Positions 16,848-25,361 of a DNA stretch of 34,387 nt are shown piece by piece. The stretch lies in NCBI GenBank assembly GCA_945871895.1, contig CAMBXP010000021.1, positions 1 through 34,387 on the forward strand, written 5' to 3'. Both the position numbers and the translations under genes were made by a program. This DNA is from Chryseobacterium gleum (GTDB lineage: Bacteria; Bacteroidota; Bacteroidia; Flavobacteriales_C; GCA-002722245). The notes under the pieces are model-generated. The model did no database searches and was not told the origin of the DNA. It saw only the letters and a list, made by a program, of their open reading frames with translations. Numbering within the stretch: position 1 is the first letter of the stretch; the number at the start of each line of letters is the position of its first letter.

Positions 16848-18438
16848 TTCTGCTCTTTTTCTTTTATTCTTTGCTCTTGCCTTAAAAGCTCAAACAATAG
16901 CAACTTTCGAATCATTGCCTTTACCTACCGATAGTTTTTGGGATGGAACTATTAATGTAGGAGAATTTGCTAATGGCAACGCCTTGTTTCACAATGAAAA
17001 TGCAGGTTGGTGGTCGGCAGGTTTTGCCTACAGTAATATGAAAGACAGCACAACTGCAGGTTATGGAAATCAGTACAGTGCGCGCACCGCTGTGGGGTAT
17101 AATAATTCAACCCATTATGCGGTGGGCCAAAAAGATGCTTACATCAAATTGACAGGAGCGGCCAAAGGAAAAGGAGTAGATGGAGTGTATATTACCAATT
17201 CAACTTACACTGCGTTGAGTATGACCACAGGAGATATGTTCGCGAAAAAGTTTGGTGGTGTTAGTGGCAATGATGCCGATTGGTTGAAGTTATCTATAGT
17301 AGGTTATAACAGCAATAAAGTAACCGATACAGTGCATTTTTATTTGTCCGATTACCGCTCTTTAAACGATTATATTGTGAAAGATTGGAGATGGGTTGAT
17401 TTGAAAAAATTAGGCAACGTGGATAGCATTGTTTTTGCCATGTCATCATCAGATAATTCCGGTCAGTACATGAACACTCCGGCTTATTTTGCCATCGATA
17501 ATTTTACCACCTTAGATCGTGCGTTGTTTCACCCGGTAGCGGGAGTTAATGGTACCAGCGCAATGCATAAAGATAGCTCAGCTTTTGTTGCATGGGCAAA
17601 CGCTGCTACGCTTTCTTTAGGTTATCAAGACATTAGCAACACCTCATTGGGTTATGCTTCTGTGGGCAGCAGTGCTTCTGCCTTAGGCAAAGCAGGTGAT
17701 AATGCACTGGTGAGTTTAGGTGATGGAGGCTGGGCAATACTTACTTTTGAAGATGGTATTGATAATGAAGAGGGCTATGATTTCGCTGTTTTTGAAAATT
17801 CATTTAGCGATGATTTTTTAGAATTGGCTTTTGTGGAAGTGAGTTCAGATGGCGTAAATTATTTTAGATTTCCTGCTACTTCTTATACAGATACCACCTT
17901 GCAAACGGGTTCTTTTGGTAGCACCGATGCCACAAAGATTAATAACTTGGCTGGAAAGTACCGTGCTTTATATGGAACTCCTTTCGACTTAGAAGAACTT
18001 AAAAATGAAAACGGATTGGATGTAAACAACATCACGCACATTAAAATTATTGATGTGGTGGGAAGTATTCAAAATCAGTATGCCTCTAGAGATCAATACG
18101 GCAATAAAATTAACGATCCTTGGCCTACAGCATTCGCTTCATCGGGTTTCGATTTAGATGCTGTGGGTGTAATTCATTCTTTAGGAAATGGGGTGGAGGA
18201 GCTGACAAAAAACGATTGGATGATTTATCCAAACCCATCCAACAACAATACTGTTTTACATTTGTTAAATGCGCAAGGAACTGTTTCCATTTGCGATATG
18301 CAAGGTAAAATTGTACACATAGAACAAGTAATTCAAAACAATCATACCTTAGCACTTTCATTTTTAAATTCGGGTATGTACTTGGTTTTCGTTAGCAACG
18401 ACAAATCTATTTCTACCCAAAAATTAATTGTTAGATAA
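16834..18438 (+). CDS. btuH: DUF4465 (BtuH-like) cobalamin-binding protein with T9SS tail
   Basis: This 534-aa secreted protein has a cleavable signal peptide (ends LKAQ), a DUF4465 domain (about 22-225), a second beta-rich domain (about 228-455; SLGDGGWAILTF, FAVFENSF, FVEVSSDG) and a C-terminal type IX secretion sorting domain (about 459-534; WMIYPNPSNN, GMYLVFV, KLIVR end). DUF4465 proteins under B12 control in Bacteroides, named BtuH, bind cobalamin at the cell surface; those are lipoproteins, whereas this one has no lipobox and would be exported and attached by T9SS. Its first 14 nt overlap btuB and its TAA shares a base with the next ATG, so it is firmly in the riboswitch operon. The symbol is by analogy. 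Confidence 0.85.
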   Translation: MKTLSSALFLLFFALALKAQTIATFESLPLPTDSFWDGTINVGEFANGNALFHNENAGWWSAGFAYSNMKDSTTAGYGNQYSARTAVGYNNSTHYAVGQKDAYIKLTGAAKGKGVDGVYITNSTYTALSMTTGDMFAKKFGGVSGNDADWLKLSIVGYNSNKVTDTVHFYLSDYRSLNDYIVKDWRWVDLKKLGNVDSIVFAMSSSDNSGQYMNTPAYFAIDNFTTLDRALFHPVAGVNGTSAMHKDSSAFVAWANAATLSLGYQDISNTSLGYASVGSSASALGKAGDNALVSLGDGGWAILTFEDGIDNEEGYDFAVFENSFSDDFLELAFVEVSSDGVNYFRFPATSYTDTTLQTGSFGSTDATKINNLAGKYRALYGTPFDLEELKNENGLDVNNITHIKIIDVVGSIQNQYASRDQYGNKINDPWPTAFASSGFDLDAVGVIHSLGNGVEELTKNDWMIYPNPSNNNTVLHLLNAQGTVSICDMQGKIVHIEQVIQNNHTLALSFLNSGMYLVFVSNDKSISTQKLIVR

Positions 18439-19475
18439 TGAAGAATAAAAAGTATTTATTTTTTGTTGGCGCGCTTTTTTTGACTTTGTCATCATGCGTT
18501 AAAGACCAACCCACTGAAGAAGAAGAAGAAAGTGCCCTAATCACTTCAGGTAATGGTGTTTACATCATCAACGAAGGTAATTTTCAGTTTGGCAATGCAT
18601 CTGTAAGCTATTATGATGTAGATACTAAAACATTGAAAGAGGATATTTATAAAACAGCCAACAGCATAGCTTTGGGTGATGTAGCGCAATCTATGGCTGT
18701 GCTAAACAATAAAGCCTATATCGTGGTGAATAATTCAAGTAAAATTGAAGTAGTAAATGCGCAGACTTTTGTTTCGGTGGCCACCATTGCCGGCCTCCCT
18801 TCGCCTCGTTATTTTTTAGCGGTGAACAATGCCAAAGCTTATGTTAGCGATTATAAAGCCAATGCCATCTCTATTGTCGATTTGAATACCAATACCAAAA
18901 CAGGAAGTATTCCCTGCACCGGATTCACAGAAGAAATGGCCATGGCGTACGGTAAAGTTTTTGTGACTAATGTATTTAGAGATAAGGTGTATGTTATTAA
19001 TGCTTCTACAGATTTGATTACCGATAGTATTACAGTAGGTTACGGTTCATCATCTATACAACAAGATAAAAATGGTAAGTTGTGGGTGTTGTGTGTTGGT
19101 GATCAAACAAATATTATTGACGCTACTTTGTACCGCATCAATCCACTCAACAATTCTGTAGAAATGTACTACACTTTTCCTGTGGCCGAATATCCAAGTA
19201 AGCTAAAGATGAATGGAACAAACGATACTATGTATTTCTTGAATTCAGGTGTGTATCAAATGCCAATCTCTGCTTCTTCACTTCCTTCTTCTCCTTTTAT
19301 AACACAGGGTAGCAAAAGCTTTTACGCTTTAGGTGTTGACCCCGCAAGCGGAGTGATTTATGTTGCCGATGCTATTGATTATGTGCAAAAATCTTCGGTG
19401 TATAGATATACTTCACAAGGCGTTTTGTTGAACACCTTTAAAGCTGGAATAATAACTGGAGATTTTGTTTGGTAG
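18438..19475 (+). CDS. btuG: BtuG-like beta-propeller lipoprotein (cobalamin binding)
   Basis: The product is a 345-aa lipoprotein. The signal ends LTLSSC with the anchored Cys at 20, and the following VKDQPTEEEEE is a strong acidic surface-export-like signal. The mature part shows seven-bladed propeller repeats of YncE type (GVYIINEGNF, KAYIVVNNSSKIEVVN, KAYVSDYKANAISIVDL, KVFVTNVFRDKVYVIN). In Bacteroides the homologue BtuG binds B12 with very high affinity and caps BtuB. Operon position after the riboswitch, receptor and BtuH-like protein supports the same role here. The TAG stop is the first three bases of the hairpin at 19473-19498. The symbol is by analogy. Confidence 0.87.
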   Translation: MKNKKYLFFVGALFLTLSSCVKDQPTEEEEESALITSGNGVYIINEGNFQFGNASVSYYDVDTKTLKEDIYKTANSIALGDVAQSMAVLNNKAYIVVNNSSKIEVVNAQTFVSVATIAGLPSPRYFLAVNNAKAYVSDYKANAISIVDLNTNTKTGSIPCTGFTEEMAMAYGKVFVTNVFRDKVYVINASTDLITDSITVGYGSSSIQQDKNGKLWVLCVGDQTNIIDATLYRINPLNNSVEMYYTFPVAEYPSKLKMNGTNDTMYFLNSGVYQMPISASSLPSSPFITQGSKSFYALGVDPASGVIYVADAIDYVQKSSVYRYTSQGVLLNTFKAGIITGDFVW

Positions 19476-19498
19476 AGACGCAATATTTTGCGTCTCTA
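19473..19498. repeat. Hairpin repeat/terminator between convergent genes
   Basis: TAGAGACGCAA (19473-19483) and TTGCGTCTCTA (19488-19498) form a perfect 11-bp stem with a TATT loop. It carries the stop codon of the btuG-like gene and lies 9 nt before the end of the leftward helicase gene. There is no long T-run, but position between two convergent genes suggests a role in ending both transcripts. The sequence has the look of a dispersed repeat unit. Confidence 0.7.
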
Positions 19499-19506
19499 AG
19501 AGTAAA

Positions 19507-20718
19507 TTATCTTCTGTAATTTCCTCTGTTGTTTGAGCCTCTGTTGCCCATCGGTTTTTTTCGGTATTGTGTATTCCAAATAGGAGGTTCACCCATTTCT
19601 GCTGGAGGCGAAAGTTTCGGCAATTCTCTTTCAATCAGTTTTTCAATTCTGCTGAATTTGTACATGTCGTCTTCATTCACGATGGTGATAGCATTTCCTT
19701 TAGTGTTGGCTCGTGCTGTTCTACCAATTCTATGCACGTAATCGGCAGCTTCGCCGGGCACGTCGTAGTTTACTACTAAGTTGATGTCTTTAATGTCAAT
19801 ACCTCTGCTCAATACATCTGTTGCCACAACAATGCGCAACTTTTTTGTTCTAAATTGAGAGAGTAAATTTTCTCTTTCTTTTTGATCAAGGTCGCTAGAA
19901 ATACCATCAACAGAATATCCTTTTCTTCTCAAGGCAGAAACGATGGTTTGTACTTTACTTTTACTTGAAGTAAAAACAATGATACTATCGAAATCGGTTT
20001 TGTCTTTAATCAAATGATGCAACAATCCATTTTTCTGATGATCGTGCGCCAAGTAAACATCTTGCTCAACACCTTCGGCAGGTTTGGCAATTGATAAACT
20101 TATTTCAATAGGGTCGTTGATAATCTTGTTGGCGAAATCGCGTATTTTTTGCGCCATTGTTGCGCTAAAGAAGAGTGATTGGCGGGATTTAGGCGTAAAA
20201 GAAATAATCTTCAAAATATCGTTCACAAAGCCCATGTCGAGCATTCTATCTGCCTCATCTAAAATTACGTGCTGCACCTCATCAAACTTCACATAACCTA
20301 AATTCAAATGCGACAATAATTTACCTGGTGTAGCAACTACAAAATCAACACCTCCTGTTAATGATGCTTTTTGATCGTTCCAGCTAGAGCCATCATCACC
20401 GCCATAAATGGCAATAGAGCTGGCGCCTACAAAATAACCAAAGCCTTGTATTTGTTGTTCAATTTGAATGGCTAACTCTCTGGTCGGACAAAGTATTAAG
20501 GTGTTTACGCCCGATGTTTTTTTCTGCGCAATTTTGTTTAAAATGGGCAACAAAAAGGCTGCGGTTTTACCCGTTCCTGTTTGTGCACAAGCAATTAAAT
20601 CTTTGCCTGCCATGATTTGTGGCATCGCTTGTTCCTGAATGGGAGAAGCATCTTCGAAGCCCATGTATGAAATGGCTTCTAATAATTTTTCGTTGAAATT
20701 GAATTCTGTAAACTTCAT
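19507..20718 (-). CDS. DEAD-box RNA helicase (RhlE-like)
   Basis: This ATP-dependent RNA-unwinding protein of 403 aa probably acts in ribosome assembly or RNA decay. It has a Q motif (FEDASPIQEQ, 21-30), Walker A AQTGTGKT (45-52), PTRELA (78-83), the canonical DEAD box (154-157), SAT in FFSATMAQ, ATDVLSRGID and HRIGRTARA. The C-terminal tail (about 380-403) is basic and rich in Arg, Gly and Asn, fitting a nonspecific RNA-binding extension. It ends 9 nt from the hairpin repeat and starts 6 nt after the stop of the upstream oxidoreductase gene, so the two are probably cotranscribed. Confidence 0.93.
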   Translation of the reverse strand: MKFTEFNFNEKLLEAISYMGFEDASPIQEQAMPQIMAGKDLIACAQTGTGKTAAFLLPILNKIAQKKTSGVNTLILCPTRELAIQIEQQIQGFGYFVGASSIAIYGGDDGSSWNDQKASLTGGVDFVVATPGKLLSHLNLGYVKFDEVQHVILDEADRMLDMGFVNDILKIISFTPKSRQSLFFSATMAQKIRDFANKIINDPIEISLSIAKPAEGVEQDVYLAHDHQKNGLLHHLIKDKTDFDSIIVFTSSKSKVQTIVSALRRKGYSVDGISSDLDQKERENLLSQFRTKKLRIVVATDVLSRGIDIKDINLVVNYDVPGEAADYVHRIGRTARANTKGNAITIVNEDDMYKFSRIEKLIERELPKLSPPAEMGEPPIWNTQYRKKPMGNRGSNNRGNYRR

Positions 20719-20724
20719 AAATGA

Positions 20725-21711
20725 CTAACTGATTAATGAAGCCGTCACTTTAAGTTTATCAATAATTTGTTGAGCAACATTGAGGGCTTCGTATCCATCT
20801 TGAATGGTCACAACAGGGTCGTGATTATTAATGATGGCATGCGCGAAGGTAGTCAATTCTTCTTTGATTGCATTAGTGTCTTTCACATCGGGTAAACTAA
20901 AAGTAATTTCTTTCTTCCCTTTATCTTTGCCTAAATCAATTACTAGCGACAAAGGGTCGGCTTCTCCTTTCAATTCGTTCAATTGAAAAATGCTCGTTTT
21001 TTTCTCTAAGAAATCGATAGTGATATAGGCGTCTTTTTGAAAAAATCTTGTTTTACGCATGTTCTTTAATGAAATTCTACTGGCTGTTAAATTGGCCACA
21101 CAACCATTGTCGAATTCAATACGTGCATTGGTAATATCTGGTGAATCGCTCACTACAGCGCAACCACTTGCTGATATTTTTTTCACCGGAGAATTTACAA
21201 TATTTAAAATAATATCGATGTCGTGAATCATTAAATCTAACACAACAGAAACATCGGTGCCACGCGGATTAAATTCGGCCAAGCGATGACACTCAATAAA
21301 CATAGGTTGAGCGAAAAAAGGGATGGCTGCAACGTAAGCCGGGTTGAATCTTTCTACGTGTCCCACCTGAATTTTCACATTCGCCTCATGCGACAAATGC
21401 ATTAAATTTCTTGCTTCTTCTAAAGTGTTGGTAATGGGTTTTTCAATGAAAATATGTTTGCCACTTTTTAATGCTTTAACGGCACATTCGTAATGATAAA
21501 TGGTAGGAGTAACAATATCAACAACGTCTGCTGCTTCAATTAATTCTTCTGCTGAAGTATAGGCTGTAATACCAAACTCTTGAGCTACTGCTTTTTGTGT
21601 TTCTGGATTGGGATCAAAGAATCCTACTAAACTGTATTCGGCAATTTGCTGAATGAGCTTAATGTGAATCTTACCTAAGTGTCCGGCCCCAAGTACGCCT
21701 ATTTTTAACAT
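20725..21711 (-). CDS. Gfo/Idh/MocA family NAD(P)-dependent oxidoreductase
   Basis: The product is a 328-aa soluble dehydrogenase. The N-terminal Rossmann fold shows GVLGAGHLGKIH (5-16), and the family signature EKPITNT starts at E90 with the catalytic-site Lys at K91. The C-terminal half is the alpha/beta substrate domain, with FNPRGTDVSVVLDLMIHDIDI, in which the HD pair near 184 is characteristic. Substrates of this family are sugars or related polyols; none can be named here. It is first in a two-gene unit with the RhlE-like helicase, and divergent from the methyltransferase gene. Confidence 0.92.
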   Translation of the reverse strand: MLKIGVLGAGHLGKIHIKLIQQIAEYSLVGFFDPNPETQKAVAQEFGITAYTSAEELIEAADVVDIVTPTIYHYECAVKALKSGKHIFIEKPITNTLEEARNLMHLSHEANVKIQVGHVERFNPAYVAAIPFFAQPMFIECHRLAEFNPRGTDVSVVLDLMIHDIDIILNIVNSPVKKISASGCAVVSDSPDITNARIEFDNGCVANLTASRISLKNMRKTRFFQKDAYITIDFLEKKTSIFQLNELKGEADPLSLVIDLGKDKGKKEITFSLPDVKDTNAIKEELTTFAHAIINNHDPVVTIQDGYEALNVAQQIIDKLKVTASLIS

Positions 21712-21802
21712 TGTTGTGTTTGTTTTTTGTAAAAGTAATTGAAATGCTTGGCTGCTATCTTTATATCTTCACCAAAGAATCAACACTTATATATTGATAA
21801 CT

Positions 21803-22453
21803 GTGCTAGATACATTTAAACATAAGGGTTTGCGCAACAAGATGGTGGAGGAGCTAAAAACTCTTGGTATCAGCGATGAATTGGTTTTGCAAGCAATGAA
21901 GAACGTGCCGCGACATTGGTTTTTAGACAATGCGTTTTTGGAGTATGCTTATCAGAATAAGGCATTTCCAATTGGTAGCGGACAAACCATTTCACATCCT
22001 TACACCGTTGGATTTCAAACACAATTGCTGGAAGTAAAAAAGGGAGATAAGGTGCTGGAGGTAGGAACAGGTTGTGGCTATCAAACATCGGTGCTGGCGC
22101 AAATGGGAGCGAAAATATTTTCTATTGAAAGACAACACGCACTTTTTGTGAAAACCAAAAAGTTTTTGAGCGATACCAATGTGAGTGTGAAGTTGTTTTA
22201 TGGCGACGGTTACCAAGGTGTACCAACGTTTGCGCCTTACAACAAAATTATTGTTACAGCCGGTGCACCCTATGTGCCCGATGCTTTATTAGCGCAATTG
22301 ATGGAAGGTGGAAGATTGGTAATACCCGTTGGTGAAGGTGAAAAGCAAATGATGACCGCTATCGATAAGTACAAAGGTGGTGTGCTAAAAAAATACGAAG
22401 TAGGGGAGTTTTCTTTTGTGCCGCTGCTGGAAGATAAGAACTGGAATCATTAA
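21803..22453 (+). CDS. pcm: Protein-L-isoaspartate O-methyltransferase
   Basis: The enzyme uses S-adenosylmethionine to methylate isoaspartyl residues formed by protein ageing, starting their repair. The SAM-binding motif VLEVGTGCGYQTSVLAQMG lies at about 77-95, and IGSGQTISHPYTV (about 55-67) is the conserved substrate-side block. The GTG at 21803 gives 216 aa beginning (M)LDTFKHKGLRNKMVEEL, aligned with the usual DTxxHKGLR start; the open frame goes back to a TTG at 21794, and the first ATG (21842) would cut into the conserved N-terminus. It is followed immediately by a long hairpin repeat. Confidence 0.92.
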   Translation: MLDTFKHKGLRNKMVEELKTLGISDELVLQAMKNVPRHWFLDNAFLEYAYQNKAFPIGSGQTISHPYTVGFQTQLLEVKKGDKVLEVGTGCGYQTSVLAQMGAKIFSIERQHALFVKTKKFLSDTNVSVKLFYGDGYQGVPTFAPYNKIIVTAGAPYVPDALLAQLMEGGRLVIPVGEGEKQMMTAIDKYKGGVLKKYEVGEFSFVPLLEDKNWNH

Positions 22454-22455
22454 AG

Positions 22456-22558
22456 AGGCCTCACCCCAACCCTCTCCAAAGGAGAGGGAGGGGGGAGAAG
22501 TACTAAGTACTAATTATTACCTACTCCCTCTCCTTTGGAGAGGGTTGGGGTGAGGCCT
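22456..22558. repeat. Perfect 35-bp inverted repeat (AGGCCTCACCCC family)
   Basis: Arms 22456-22490 and 22524-22558 are perfect complements over 35 bp, with a 33-nt loop. Each arm also contains its own small hairpin (CCCTCTCC TTT GGAGAGGG type). It fills nearly the whole gap between pcm and the next helicase gene. A diverged half-copy lies at 29-67. It is likely a dispersed non-coding repeat that may also attenuate read-through from pcm. Confidence 0.88.
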
Positions 22559-22571
22559 GAAATTTAAAAAT

Positions 22572-23882
22572 ATGCTCGAACAAATTCTACAAAATTTAAA
22601 GATTGCCTCTTTAAATAAAATGCAGTTGGAAACAATTGATGCTGCCAAAAAAGAGGGTGATTTGATGTTGTTGTCGCCAACAGGTTCGGGAAAAACACTC
22701 GGATTTTTATTACCCGTTTTCCAACGTATTAATCAGCATAAAGAAGGAGTGCAGGTGTTGATTTTGGTGCCTTCTCGCGAGTTGGCTATTCAAATAGAAC
22801 AAGTTTTTAAAGCCATGGGTACAGGCTTTAAAGTGAATTGCTGTTATGGCGGACACTCCACGAAAATTGAAAGAAATAATTTAGAATTTCCACCTGCCGT
22901 TTTGGTGGGCACACCTGGTAGAATTGCGCATCATATTCGCAACCGTAATTTCGAAACACATTCTATTCACACTTTGGTTTTAGATGAATTTGATAAGTCA
23001 TTGGAGTTCGGTTTTCAAGATGACATGTCGGAAATTATTGGTCACCTCGAATATCTCAAAAAGAGAATACTTACTTCGGCAACGAAGTTAGATGATATAC
23101 CCGATTTCACTGGATTTACCAATGCAACACTTGTGAATTATTTGAGCGACACGCCAACAAAATCTGCAGGTTTAAAATTGAAATTGGTGCGTTCTGCCCA
23201 TAAAGATAAGTTAGATGCATTACTTGATTTGCTATGCTGGCAAGGCAACAAATCAACTTTGATTTTTTGTAATCATCGTGAGTCGGTAGAACGTGTGAGC
23301 GATTTGTTGTATGACAATGCTATTATGCACGATATTTTTCATGGTGGCATGGAACAAGAAGACAGAGAACGCGCTTTGATAAAATTTAGAAATGGGAGTC
23401 ACCAAATATTGGTTACTACCGACTTAGCATCGCGCGGTTTAGATATACCCGAAATTGAAACAGTAATACACTATCATTTACCATTGAAAGAAGATGCTTT
23501 CATTCATCGCAACGGAAGAACGGCAAGGATGAATGCTAAAGGAACTTCTTATTTATTGATGGGCGCAGAAGAGGATTTACCCGATTTCATTAGCGAAATT
23601 CCCGATGAAATTAATTTACCAAAAGCTACTACAGTTCCTAAGTTAACCGAATGGCAAACTTTGTACATAGCAGCAGGTAAGAAAGATAAAATCAACAAGA
23701 TGGATATTGTGGGCATGTTGTGTCAGAAAGGGAAATTGGTAAAAACCGATTTGGGATTGATTGAAGTACTCGACCATTCATCATACGTTGCAGTAAAAAG
23801 AGATAAGATTGAAGCTATGTTGCGCTTAATTAGACACGAGAAAATTAAAGCGAAAAGCGTGCGAATGGAAATAAGTAAATAG
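22572..23882 (+). CDS. DEAD-box RNA helicase with DbpA-type RNA-binding domain
   Basis: The product is a 436-aa RNA helicase. Motifs: PTGSGKT (36-42), PSRELA (67-72), GTPGR, a DEFD variant of the DEAD box (138-141), TSATK in place of the usual SAT context, TTDLASRGLDIPE and HRNGRTARM. The C-terminal region (about 358-436, WQTLYIAAGKKDKINKMDIV through VRMEISK) resembles the DbpA RRM-like domain that in E. coli DbpA targets 23S rRNA helix 92, so a role in large-subunit assembly is plausible. It is the most divergent of the three helicases here and is followed by an intrinsic terminator. Confidence 0.92.
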   Translation: MLEQILQNLKIASLNKMQLETIDAAKKEGDLMLLSPTGSGKTLGFLLPVFQRINQHKEGVQVLILVPSRELAIQIEQVFKAMGTGFKVNCCYGGHSTKIERNNLEFPPAVLVGTPGRIAHHIRNRNFETHSIHTLVLDEFDKSLEFGFQDDMSEIIGHLEYLKKRILTSATKLDDIPDFTGFTNATLVNYLSDTPTKSAGLKLKLVRSAHKDKLDALLDLLCWQGNKSTLIFCNHRESVERVSDLLYDNAIMHDIFHGGMEQEDRERALIKFRNGSHQILVTTDLASRGLDIPEIETVIHYHLPLKEDAFIHRNGRTARMNAKGTSYLLMGAEEDLPDFISEIPDEINLPKATTVPKLTEWQTLYIAAGKKDKINKMDIVGMLCQKGKLVKTDLGLIEVLDHSSYVAVKRDKIEAMLRLIRHEKIKAKSVRMEISK

Positions 23883-23898
23883 AATATTTTTTAAACTT

Positions 23899-23938
23899 AA
23901 AAGCCTTCTTAGTTTATTGCTAAAAAGGCTTTTTGTTT
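23899..23938. terminator. Bidirectional intrinsic terminator
   Basis: A 14-bp stem with one mismatch (AAAAGCCTTCTTAG at 23899-23912 and CTAAAAAGGCTTTT at 23920-23933) has a 7-nt loop. The right arm ends in TTTT followed by GTTTTC. It lies 17 nt after the DbpA-like helicase gene and 10 nt from the end of the leftward small gene, so it can serve both. Confidence 0.85.
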
Positions 23939-23942
23939 TCTG

Positions 23943-24149
23943 TTATTCTTTTTCCTCTTCGTTGGGAGGTAAAGGTTTTTCTTTGGTGAAATTGCCGTTT
24001 GCATCTACATACATGATCATATCTTCAAACGAACTTTGTTTTTTAGGCTCGTTGCGTTTGTCTTTGATATGTTGCATTTTTTCTTTGCGCGCTTTACTGC
24101 GCAAATCGGCTTTTTGTTTTTTAATGAAACTATTGTTCGACTTTGCCAT
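23943..24149 (-). CDS. Small basic protein linked to DEAD-box helicase
   Basis: The product is a 68-aa hydrophilic protein. Its N-terminal half is Lys/Arg-rich and helical (SFIKKQKADLRSKARKEKMQ); then comes FEDMIMYVDANGNFTKEKP and an acidic tail (PPNEEEKE). The MAKSxxxFxKKxK start and the DMIxYxDxxGN block resemble the N-terminal segment often seen in Bacteroidota cold-shock proteins, but no cold-shock domain follows. It starts 10 nt after the stop of the upstream helicase gene, so it is almost surely cotranscribed with it. A role in RNA handling is inferred from composition and context only. Confidence 0.8.
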   Translation of the reverse strand: MAKSNNSFIKKQKADLRSKARKEKMQHIKDKRNEPKKQSSFEDMIMYVDANGNFTKEKPLPPNEEEKE

Positions 24150-24159
24150 TGTTTTGTTT

Positions 24160-25359
24160 TTAGTTTATAAATGTATAAGCTTTACCACTGTTGCCCGCTC
24201 TTCCTGTTCTACCAACACGGTGGATATAACTGTCGATGTTTTTTGGTTTTTGGTAATTGATAACATGCGATACATTCGAAACATCTATTCCTCTTGCTGC
24301 AACATCGGTAGCTACCAAAACTTGTATGCGATTGCTTTTGAATTTATCTAAAGCTTGTACTCTGTAGTTTTGCGATTTATTACCATGAATCTCATCAGCT
24401 CTAATACCTGCGTTGTTCAAAGCTTTACAAACTTTACTTACTCCTCTTTTGGTTTCTGCAAATACAATCACTCTTTCGAATGCTTCATCTTTAAGCATAC
24501 CGATTAACACTTCCATTTTATCTTCATTGGGTTTAACTTCAATGATGTCTTGGTCTACGTGATCGGCGCTGGCGTTACCAGAACTTACGCGCACTTCTAA
24601 AGGGTTGGTTAAAATAGATTGAATCAATGCTTTCTGACTGTTCTCATAAGTTGCAGAGAACAACATCGTTTGCTGACGGTGCGTCATGGCTTTCACCATT
24701 TTTTGAATTTCGTGAGAGAAACCCATATCGAGTAATCTGTCGAATTCATCCAACACCAAAGCAGAGAAATCTTCGAAGTACAAAGCTTTTTGGTTGGCTA
24801 AATCCATCAATCTGCCAACTGTACCAATGATAACGTGTGAAGGCTGACGCAACAATTGTCGGTCTTTGTTCACGCTCGTTCCACCAATAAAACATTCGCT
24901 GTATAAGTTCAATCCAGCACTAATGCTTTTGAATTCATCTTGAATTTGCAAAGCCAACTCACGAGTAGGCGCCACAATCAAAACTTGAAATGCTGGTTTG
25001 TGATTTAATAAATGTTGAATAATAGGTACTAAAAAAGCAGCAGTTTTACCTGTTCCTGTTTGAGCGATACCCAATAAATCTCCACCTTTCAGCAAGGCTT
25101 CAATGGTTTTGTCTTGAATTTCCGATGGTTTTTCGTAGCCCTTTTTCAATAAATTTTGAATGATGCTTTCGTGCACCGGTAAATCGGTGATTTTTCTATC
25201 AGATACATATTTCACTTCTTCTTTAGGAGCCGCTTTTTTAACGAAGCTTCTGTTGTCGAGCGTACTTTCTTTCTGATTTGATTTGTTTTGTGTTCGGCGA
25301 AAATTGCCGCTTTGTGGCGCACGAACTGTGCGTCCACGTGAACTAAATGTGTTATTCAT
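24160..25359 (-). CDS. DEAD-box RNA helicase (RhlE/DeaD-like, N-terminal basic extension)
   Basis: The product is a 399-aa RNA helicase. A basic, low-complexity N-terminus (1-55; RGR, NFRRTQNKSNQK) precedes the core: Q-motif EKPSEIQDKTI (about 76-86), AQTGTGKT (99-106), PTRELA (131-136), GTVGRLMD where Pro is usual in the second position of the PGR block, DEFD (204-207), LFSATYE, ATDVAARGIDV and HRVGRTGRAG. There is essentially no C-terminal extension (ends YTFIN). The 260-bp region upstream holds an 11-bp inverted repeat that could structure its leader. It is followed by the small basic protein gene. Confidence 0.92.
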   Translation of the reverse strand: MNNTFSSRGRTVRAPQSGNFRRTQNKSNQKESTLDNRSFVKKAAPKEEVKYVSDRKITDLPVHESIIQNLLKKGYEKPSEIQDKTIEALLKGGDLLGIAQTGTGKTAAFLVPIIQHLLNHKPAFQVLIVAPTRELALQIQDEFKSISAGLNLYSECFIGGTSVNKDRQLLRQPSHVIIGTVGRLMDLANQKALYFEDFSALVLDEFDRLLDMGFSHEIQKMVKAMTHRQQTMLFSATYENSQKALIQSILTNPLEVRVSSGNASADHVDQDIIEVKPNEDKMEVLIGMLKDEAFERVIVFAETKRGVSKVCKALNNAGIRADEIHGNKSQNYRVQALDKFKSNRIQVLVATDVAARGIDVSNVSHVINYQKPKNIDSYIHRVGRTGRAGNSGKAYTFIN

Positions 25360-25361
25360 TT

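Noticed and set aside
23917..24351. Rightward open frame of 144 codons
   Set aside because: It overlaps the terminator, the small basic protein gene and the end of the helicase gene on the other strand. Its product is a low-complexity hydrophobic sequence.
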